A stretch of DNA of 64,000 bases. It comes from Muraenolepis orangiensis (Eukaryota > Chordata > Actinopteri > Gadiformes > Muraenolepididae). Below the pieces are notes generated by a model. It saw nothing but the letters and a program-made list of their open reading frames with translations, was not told the origin of the DNA and made no database searches. The first letter of the stretch is position 1. The number at the start of each line of letters is the position of its first letter. A program made the translations under genes and the position numbers. Location: contig CM051022.1 of the NCBI GenBank assembly GCA_027704905.1, positions 12,320,304-12,384,303 on the forward strand, in the 5' to 3' direction. This document shows positions 53,170 through 64,000 of this stretch, piece after piece.

Positions 53170-53620
53170 AGAGTAGAGGTTTCAAGCCTTTTTTCTTTTT
53201 TTGAAGGGAACCCCTATTTTACCACTGTGCTACTAAACGCTGACCCCCACCCCAAAAACTGAAATAGTGGCCTTCTTCTTTTGAAATACTGTATATACTG
53301 TAGGTATATATTTCATTATATTCATCATATTAAAAGTTTGTGTTTTGTGTCTACATGCGCCCTTATCCTTGCAAGATTTTTTTTATGTTTATATCTTTTA
53401 TTTTTATTTTTTATATATTTAAATGAAGATAAAGAAAGTTCTTCTGTTCTTCACAGAAATGAATAAAATGCTGAGACATTGAGACACAATCCTACCCCCT
53501 TCAAATCAAAAGCCCCTCCCCCCACCCCTGGGAAGCATTGGCGACCCCCAGTGGGGGGGGGGGGTCTCGACCCCCAGTGGGGGGGGGGTCTCGACCCCCA
53601 GGTTGGGAACCACTGCAATA
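53170..53620. mobile_element. Possible MITE with TTGGGAACCACTG end
   Basis: The right end CCAGGTTGGGAACCACTGCA resembles the same hAT MITE family. The interior has G-rich runs (GGGGGGGG) and CGACCCCCAGTGG repeated. Confidence 0.4.
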
Positions 53621-54224
53621 CGTCTCTCTTCTCATTCTCTTCATTAAAAACAAAACAATTGTTCCAACCGGCACGTGTGTAACTCTTTAAAACCACTAAA
53701 ATAATCCCCCCTTGTCCCTTGTCTAACCTTGTTCGGAATCAACCTGACGGCATAACGTAATCACTTGTCGTTACATCACGACAACACGACTACAGTTCTC
53801 TACACGTCGTGAACTGTACTCACCAGCAAGCACTAAAACACAGATGGGCGTACGAGAGAGAGAGAGAGAGAGGGGGGTAGACCATCTCCACTCCTCTGTG
53901 CTTACCGTTCATGTTAGTGTTGTGTTGGTTATATCCGTCTCTGGTGGCCAGGTGAGGAAGGGTTTAAATCGTAGTCCTTAGCCGCTGCCGCAAATGCCTT
54001 CCCATGCATGCCATGCAGCGTCTCCCCCGTGAAACACACTCCGGTGGTATCTGCCAGCCGCCAGCCCATCGCTGTACATAGGCCTTTAACACAGACACAC
54101 ACACATGCACACACGCACACATGCACACACGCATGCATGCACACTCTTAAGTGCACGCCCATACACACAGTGCAGTGCACATAGAGTGGTGAGCACTGCT
54201 TTGGACTTGCCACTTGCACTACGC

Positions 54225-54225
54225 T

Positions 54226-54267
<42 letters not shown>

Positions 54268-54501
54268 TCCACAACAATATAGCTGGAACAAGAGTCTGTG
54301 TGTGTGTGTGTGTGTCGTGTGTGTGTGTGTGTGTGGTGAGGGTGTGGGTAGGGGGGGGGGGGGGCGTACAGAGTCATCCCACATGACACTTAACTGAAAG
54401 ACACACGCACACACTAATCTTATGGGTGTCAGGGAAAGCAGACTACAAACTAACAAGCTTAAGTCCTGAAGGATCAGGGAGCAGGAGGGAGGGAGTGGGG
54501 G

Positions 54502-54594
<93 letters not shown>
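54225..54594. repeat. (CA)n, (GT)n, poly-G and (GA)n simple repeats
   Basis: A cluster of short dinucleotide tracts in the mical3-transporter intergenic region; the (GA)n part is 54508-54594. Confidence 0.9.
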
Positions 54595-54596
<2 letters not shown>

Positions 54597-56344
54597 ACAT
54601 TTATGGTGGTGGAACTCCAGCCACTCCAGCTTCTCCATCTTGTTTCAAATAAAAACTGAAATATGGTTCCAGGGCAGCGTCAGACAGTTAAACTGACCTT
54701 ACGTTCATTAACGGTGAGGATGCTTAGTCCAGGAGATTCTTTTTTTTACCGTGATCACACTGGGGAGGACCCCCTGGGGATGACCCCCTGGGGATGACCC
54801 CCTGGGGATGAACTCTAAGCCTGACTCACAGAGTACAGCGAAAAATAATTTGGCATCTAACCAGAGTGTAAGTGTTGCAGTAAAGTGCATGGTAAGACAA
54901 GGTGGTGATTCTTTGGCTCGCCATTCGACAATTCGCGACAATTTACGTGATTTACGTGCATAACAGGTTTTACTACGTGATAGTATGTCTTTAATTTAAT
55001 TAAATACAGGTAAATATACTTTACATAAAAAAACGCTTTCTCACTCAATGTCAATTCCCTAAGGGTTGTCTGGTAGCACTAGCCACTGTGCATTGAACTT
55101 ATATTCCTTATTTTAATCATTAATGGAGTAATCGCTAAATAGCTCTTATGCTCAATTTCAATTCTGCACGGCTTGTCTGCTAACACGACCCACTAATACA
55201 CTGTCCTGTAGTATGGCCGGATGAGCTACTGCGTCACTGACGCTATCTTTACTTCTTAATGTTCTTTCTTTCTTTAATATTTCTTAATTATTTTCGCTGT
55301 ACTGTAGTTGTGTTGTGCAATGACAATACATTTTAATCGAATCTAATCTTTATAGTCGGCCTATATTGTCATGTGAAGCCCAGGCTATGCATTATGTAGT
55401 TCTGTGGTCAGACCATCTCTTGAACATGTAAGAATGAACAGCTTTTACACCACAAATTGCCAACTATATCTCAAAAAGACACCAATTTGAATTCTAGCGA
55501 AAAGGACATTTAAATAGATAAGATCTTATCAATTCAGCTTCTAAAGCCTCTAAGTAAAAGACTTCTTCTTGTTTCACCATAGATTAATCTATCATTTTTG
55601 CTCCTTACTTCTCCTCAGGCTTAGGAGGTCAGACTTAATAATAGCGGATTTATTTCTGATAAGACAAAGAAGAGACGATTGTAAGCAGCACAGTTGTCCT
55701 CTGGGTATAGCTCACCATAGTTACACAAATATCCTTCTAATGTGTCTGGGTTTTACATGCCCTCATATGCCCTCACTAAGATCCCCATCCACCACCAAAC
55801 TTCCCCAAGCGAACCTTCCTTCCTCCCCTACTTTAACAACCACCAGCCGCCACTAATAAATAGATACAGAGAGACAGCCACACCCACCAAACAGTGGTTT
55901 CCGCCTTGTTCCAACAGCCATTAGGTGTGTTGATTACATAAGGATGCGGGTGTTTATTCTGTCTTACTCACACGCCTGGTGTCTGTCTCGGCTCTAAACT
56001 CTAGCTGAGTGCTTTACTGCTCATGTTGACAACCAAGATGGAACCAACAACCAGGTCACCAGTCAGTAAGGAGCAAACCACCATACTGTTATTTATATTT
56101 AAGGTCATTTTGTCATCGGCACAGATGACCGTTTATTCCGCTCATACCAATACTAACCGACAGTGATTAGATATTAGTTACTTCCATCAATATCATCTTT
56201 TATCGACTTTTGAATCAGCTGAAGTTATAATGAAGTTATAATTCCTCTGTGGGGCTTGGAGCATGCTGTTTATTCCAACAACAACCCAACAAAAATAAGT
56301 TGTATTTGCATCAAATAGATTAAAAAGGCAGAGGTGTTCCATTA

Positions 56345-56480
56345 GATGACATTCCAGTCATTTAGCAGACCCTTTTATCCAACGCGACTTACAATAGTTG
56401 TGTTTTAACAAAGGAAGGTGAGAGAACCACTCATCCCCAGAGGTCATATGAGACTATGAGAATGCACTCCCCTTCGACCG
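56345..56480 (-). mobile_element. L2-type tail fragment
   Basis: Minus strand shows GTAAGTCGCGTTGGATAAAA then GGTCTGCTAAATGACTGG, an L2 3' end fragment. Neighbouring sequence resembles another repeat at 28740-28880. Confidence 0.5.
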
Positions 56481-57209
56481 CTCAGGATCAAGTATGTAAC
56501 TTCATCCTTCATCCCCATCCCTCCCTGAGCTCTACAGAGGAGGGCTTCCCAGGGTGTAGGTCTGACGCAGGTCCATGGTTGTGAGGGAGGATTGACTCTA
56601 TCTACAGTGGGAAGAGCACCCCTCCTTCACGGTCAACAACACGACAGGCCCTTACAGGCAATATCATAAACCAAGGCTTATGGAACGCCCTCACCACACC
56701 CCCTTAAACTTTGCTCAATCTCTTGACTGTTTTAAAAAGGCAGCTTAAGACGTACCTTTTTTGACTCTAAACACTCTCGTGTTTTACAGTACTCGGGTTC
56801 CCATCACCATATTTCGATTCGCATTTTGAAGTTGAAGAATGTGATGGAAATGGCCAAATTCTAAATCAACTTCCTCTGATTCGCATAAAAGTTGATACGC
56901 TCGCTTGAGGTGGTTTTCGATTGATTCGAATCGGTTTTTGACTGATTCGATTTGAATCGAAGCGGAGATGGAAACACCTTTGCCGAATTAACTCCGACTT
57001 CGAGCGATCTTTAAGCTCACGTGACTTACGCTGTCGGCTTCTTTTCACTCGTTCCTATGACCCCAAAACATGACTTATGTCACCGCCCGATATCCGTCAT
57101 CGATGACGTAGTTTGTTCGCTCCGACTGGTTGATTGAAACAACAAATTCTCGGGGGGTACGAACTTCCAAAAGTTCGCCTAAAATTAGTTAGTTCGATGG
57201 AAACATTTA

Positions 57210-57990
57210 CATTTACATTTACATTTAGGGCATTTGGCAGACGCTTTTATCCAAAGCGACTTACAAGGTGTACATTAGTTGAAGCAGACAATAGCATAAC
57301 ACTGGGGTACGCAAACATAAATACAGCAGTTCACAAGTATTCATATTGACAAGATGAATAACACAATTTCGTACTGCTAGGTCACCTGCTTAAGTAGCTG
57401 TGATAAGAGCGTGTTAACAACATTAAGGACATACACTTGCTAACATATACAACATGCTAAGAGCTATTAATGTCAGGACTTAAGCAAGTTTAGGGGTTTC
57501 ACAAAGGAGAGTCCAGGTGGACTCTGAACAGGTGGGTCTTGAGTCTCTTGCGGAAGCTGGCGAGGGACTCTGCCGTCCTGACATGAGACGGGAGTTCATT
57601 CCACCACTGTGGGGCCAGAGCCGTGAAGAGCTGGGTTTTGGATGAGCGATGTTTGGTTGACCTTAGTGAAGGTCGAACAAGTCGCCTGGCAGAAGTTGAG
57701 CGGAGCGCTCTGGCTGGGATGTAGGGTTTGACCAACGCCTGGAGGTAGGCCGGGGCAGTTCCATTGACTGCCCTAAAGGTCAGCACCAGAATCTTGAATT
57801 TGATGCGAGCATTTACCGGAAGCCAGTGGAGTTCGCGGAAGAGAGGGGTCACGTGGGAGAATTTCGGTAGGTTGAATACCAGGCGTGCTGCTGCGTTCTG
57901 GATGCGTTGGAGGGGCTTGGTTGCAGAGGCGGGGAGTCCCGCCAGGAGAGAGTTGCAGTAGTCGAGGCGGGTGATGACGAGCGCTTGGAC
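57210..57990 (-). mobile_element. L2-like LINE 3' end
   Basis: On the minus strand an open frame at 57852-57499 encodes the C-terminal part of an L2 ORF2 (LFRELHWLPVNARIKFKILV, ALAPQWWNELPSHVRTAESL, KRLKTHLFRVHL). The tail with the TAAGTCGCTTTGGATAAAAG motif ends near 57215. The 5' side runs into an inverted duplication. Confidence 0.8.
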
Positions 57991-58062
57991 CAGGATCTCG
58001 TCATCACCCGCCTCGACTACTGCAACTCTCTCCTGGCCGGACTCCCCGCCTCTGCAACCAAG
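57916..58062. repeat. Near-perfect inverted duplication of L2 sequence
   Basis: Arms 57916-57981 and 57997-58062 are reverse complements with one mismatch in 66, separated by 15 bp. Left arm is the L2 on the minus strand; right arm is the same L2 segment on the plus strand (CGCCTCGACTACTGCAACTC). Confidence 0.93.
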
Positions 58063-58582
58063 ACCCAGCTAGTGTCTTCTTTTTGGTGTTTTTTGCGTGT
58101 CAATTGCTGTACCACGTCGGTCTGTCCGTGTATTGTGTCCACATGTTTTGTTCCGTGTAGTTTTACTTTGAACTTGCTTCTCTACAGCACTTTGACTCTT
58201 TAAGCGCTTTATAAATACATTTGACTTTACTTTACTTACACAACAACCCCAAATCGTTTTTGCTGGTTTTTACTTCAAACTTCACTTTTGTACTTCGTCA
58301 CGGTGGCGGTTTGAAAAAGAATGATATTATGGAGACACGGTTAATGGAATATGTTATTATTATTATTATGATTATTATTATTATTATTATACATGTACAT
58401 ATATTCAACAACAAAGACAAATTCAAAACAGATAGTATCTCTTGTTCTGTATTCACAGCAGGTTCCTGGCAGGTTGTTTTGGTGGTTTCGGTTTTCAGGC
58501 GTTTTGCTGGGGGGGGGGAAAAGAATGCAGAGAGAAGCGGAACAGGTTAAGCAGCCTCCTCTTGAGGTCAAAGGTTAAACCG

Positions 58583-61587
<3,005 letters not shown>

Positions 61588-61618
61588 CTGATGGGCCGGT
61601 GGGGGGGGGGGGGGGGGG

Positions 61619-62854
61619 GAGAGAGAGAGACTGAGTGAGTGAGTGAGTGAGTGAGTGAGTGGGTGAGTGAGTGAGAGACACAGTGAGTGAGTGAGTGAGT
61701 GAGAGAGAGAGACAGTGAGAGAGAGACTGAGTGAGTGAGTGAGAGAGAGACAGTGAGTGAGTGAGTGAGTGAGCGAGTGAGAGAGAGACAGTGAGTGAGT
61801 GAGTGAGTGAGAGAGAGACAGTGAGTGAGTGAGTGAGTGAGTGAGAGACAGTGAGTGAGTGAGTGAGTGAGAGTGAGTGAGTGAGTGAGAGAGAGAGAGA
61901 CAGTGAGTGAGCGAGTGAGAGAGACAGTGAGTGAGTGAATGAGTGAGAGAGAGAGACAGTGAGTGAGTGAGTGAGAGACAGTGAGTGAGTGAGTGAGTGA
62001 GTGAGTGAGTGAGTGAGAGAGAGACAGTGAGAGAGAGACAGTGAGTGAGTGAGTGAGAGAGAGACAGTGAGTGAGCGAGTGAGAGAGAGACAGTGAGTGA
62101 GTGAGTGAGAGAGAGACAGTGAGTGAGTGAGTGAGAGAGACAGTGAGTGAGCGAGTGAGAGAGACAGTGAGTGAGTGAGAGAGAGACAGTGAGTGAGTGA
62201 GTGAGTGAGAGAGAGACAGTGAGTGAGTGAGTGAGTGAGTGAGAGAGACAGTGAGTGAGTGAGTGAGTGAGTGAGTGAGTGAGTGAGTGAGTGAGTGAGA
62301 GAGAGAGACAGTGAGTGAGAGAGACAGTGAGTGAGTGAGTGAGTGAGTGAGAGAGACAGTGAGTGAGTGAGTGAGTGAGAGAGACAGAGAGAGACAGTGA
62401 GTAAGTGAGTGAGTGAGTGAGAGAGACAGTGAGTGAGTGAGTGAGAGAGACAGTGAGTGAGTGAGTGAGTGAGAGAGAGAGAGACAGTGAGTGAGTGAGT
62501 GAGTGAGTGAGAGAGAGAGACAGTGAGTAAGTGAGTGAGTGAGAGAGAGAGACAGTGAGTGAGTGAGAGAGAGACAGTGAGTGAGTGAGAGAGACAGTGA
62601 GTGAGTGAGTGAGAGAGACAGAGAGACAGTGAGTAAGTGAGTGAGTGAGTGAGAGAGACAGTGAGTGAGTGAGTGAGTGAGAGTGAGTGAGTGAGTGAGT
62701 GAGAGAGAGACAGTGAGTAAGTGAGTGAGTGAGAGAGAGAGACAGTGAGTGAGTGAGTGAGTGAGAGAGACAGTGAGTGAGTGAGTGAGTGAGAGAGAGA
62801 CAGTGAGTGAGTGAGAGTGAGTGAGTGAGTAAGTGAGAGAGACAGCGAGTGAGT

Positions 62855-62895
<41 letters not shown>

Positions 62896-63240
62896 TGAGT
62901 AAGTGAGTGAGTGAGAGAGAGAGACAGTGAGTGAGTGAGTGAGAGAGAGAGACAGTGAGTGAGTGAGTGAGAGAGAGAGACAGTGAGTGAGTGAGTGAGA
63001 GAGAGAGCGAGACAGTGAGTATGTGAGTGAGTGAGAGAGAGAGACAGTGAGTGAGAGAGAGACAGTGAGTGAGAGAGAGAGACAGTGAGTGAGTGAGTGA
63101 GAGAGAGAGCGAGACAGTGAGTATGTGAGTGAGTGACAGTGAGTGAGAGAGAGAGACAGTGAGTGAGAGAGAGAGACAGCGAGTGAGAGAGAGAGAGACA
63201 GTGAGTGAGTGAGTCAGTGAGAGAGAGTGAGAGAGACAGA
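61619..63240. repeat. GAGT/GA complex satellite-like tract, first block
   Basis: 1.6 kb built almost wholly from GAGTGAGT, GAGAGA and GACAGTGAGTGAGTGAG units in an intron of the transporter gene. Minus-strand frames of 589-610 residues (SLTHSLTH) are artefacts of the 4-bp period. Confidence 0.97.
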
Positions 63241-63293
63241 CATAAAACCGTGAGAAACAATGTATGAAATTGTGAGAAATGACCGTGTTAGGA

Positions 63294-63830
63294 CTCAAAC
63301 ACACAGTGAGTGAGTGAGTGAGAGAGACAGTGAGTGAGTGAGTGAGAGAGAGACAGTGAGTAAGTGAGTGAGTGAGTGAGAGAGAGACAGTGAGTAAGTG
63401 AGTGAGTGAGAGAGAGAGACAGTGAGTGAGTGAGTGAGAGAGAGAGACAGTGAGTGAGTGAGTGAGTGAGTGAGAGAGAGAGACAGTGAGTGAGAGAGAC
63501 AGTGAGTGAGTGAGTGAGAGAGAGACAGTGAGTAAGTGAGTGAGTGAGAGAGAGAGACAGTGAGTGAGTGAGTGAGACAGTGAGTGAGTGAGAGAGAGAG
63601 AGCGAGACAGTGAGTATGTGAGTGAGTGAGAGAGAGAGACAGTGAGTGAGAGAGAGAGACAGTGAGTATGTGAGTGAGTGAGAGAGAGAGACAGTGAGTG
63701 AGAGAGAGAGACAGTGAGTGAGTGAGAGAGAGAGAGCGAGACAGTGAGTATGTGAGTGAGTGAGAGAGAGAGACAGTGAGTGAGAGAGAGAGACAGTGAG
63801 TGAGTGAGTCAGTGAGAGAGACAGACATAA
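63294..63830. repeat. GAGT/GA complex tract, second block
   Basis: 0.5 kb of the same units. Each block ends in the same 60-bp unique spacer (AGACAGACATAAAACCGTGA ...), at about 63233 and 63821, so the blocks were duplicated with the spacer. Confidence 0.95.
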
Positions 63831-63875
63831 AACCGTGAGAAACCATGTATGAAATTGTGAGAAATGACCGTGTTA

Positions 63876-64000
<125 letters not shown>

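Noticed and set aside
53935..54080. Possible coding exon GWRLADTTGVCFTGETLHGM on the minus strand
   Set aside because: No recognisable homology or linked exons; it may be a repeat or a 5' UTR exon of mical3, which I cannot support.

Overview
The window is animal nuclear DNA, almost certainly from a teleost fish. The genes are split by GT-AG introns and encode vertebrate proteins. The introns are packed with long (AC)n, (AG)n and (AT)n tracts and with fish-type transposons (L1/Tx1-like, RTE-like and L2-like LINEs, tRNA-derived SINEs, hAT-type MITEs). I count more than a dozen (AC)n tracts of about 120-210 bp, a density reported for cod-like fishes (Gadiformes), but the species is not proven. 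No bacterial, phage or CRISPR features are present.

Layout. (1) 552-16238, plus strand: leukotriene A4 hydrolase (lta4h), 18 coding exons totalling 564 codons plus stop; the first coding exon lies upstream of the window. One intron carries an L1/Tx1-like LINE interrupted by an RTE-like LINE, and another carries a second RTE-like fragment. (2) 16240-27377: a repeat-rich stretch between two convergent genes. It has a 2-kb tandem duplication full of tRNA-derived monomers, relics that look like exons of emc3 (minus strand), two copies of a hAT-like element with an internal 30-bp minisatellite, and a 15-bp minisatellite. (3) 52277-27378, minus strand: a MICAL-family flavin monooxygenase, best matched to MICAL3. 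I resolve 34 coding exons that join in frame to 1780 codons plus stop, with the order monooxygenase, CH, LIM, acidic/disordered region, bMERB. (4) 52278-58582: intergenic, with MITE, LINE and simple repeats. (5) 61587-58583, minus strand: the last four coding exons of an SVOP/SVOPL-like major facilitator transporter, whose 5' part lies beyond the right edge; its intron at the edge is a huge GAGT/GA repeat.

The genes are unrelated in pathway: lta4h makes leukotriene B4 and is an aminopeptidase, mical3 oxidises actin and binds Rabs, and the transporter is a membrane carrier. They simply neighbour one another. The most interesting structure is where repeats meet splice sites. A 31-bp minisatellite (about 22 copies) was built from an exon end plus its 5' splice site in the transporter gene. 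A 20-bp tandem repeat likewise copies a splice donor in mical3. Two mical3 splice sites are fused to about 180-210 bp (TG)n tracts. One lta4h intron is GC-AG. I found no convincing previously undescribed protein system.
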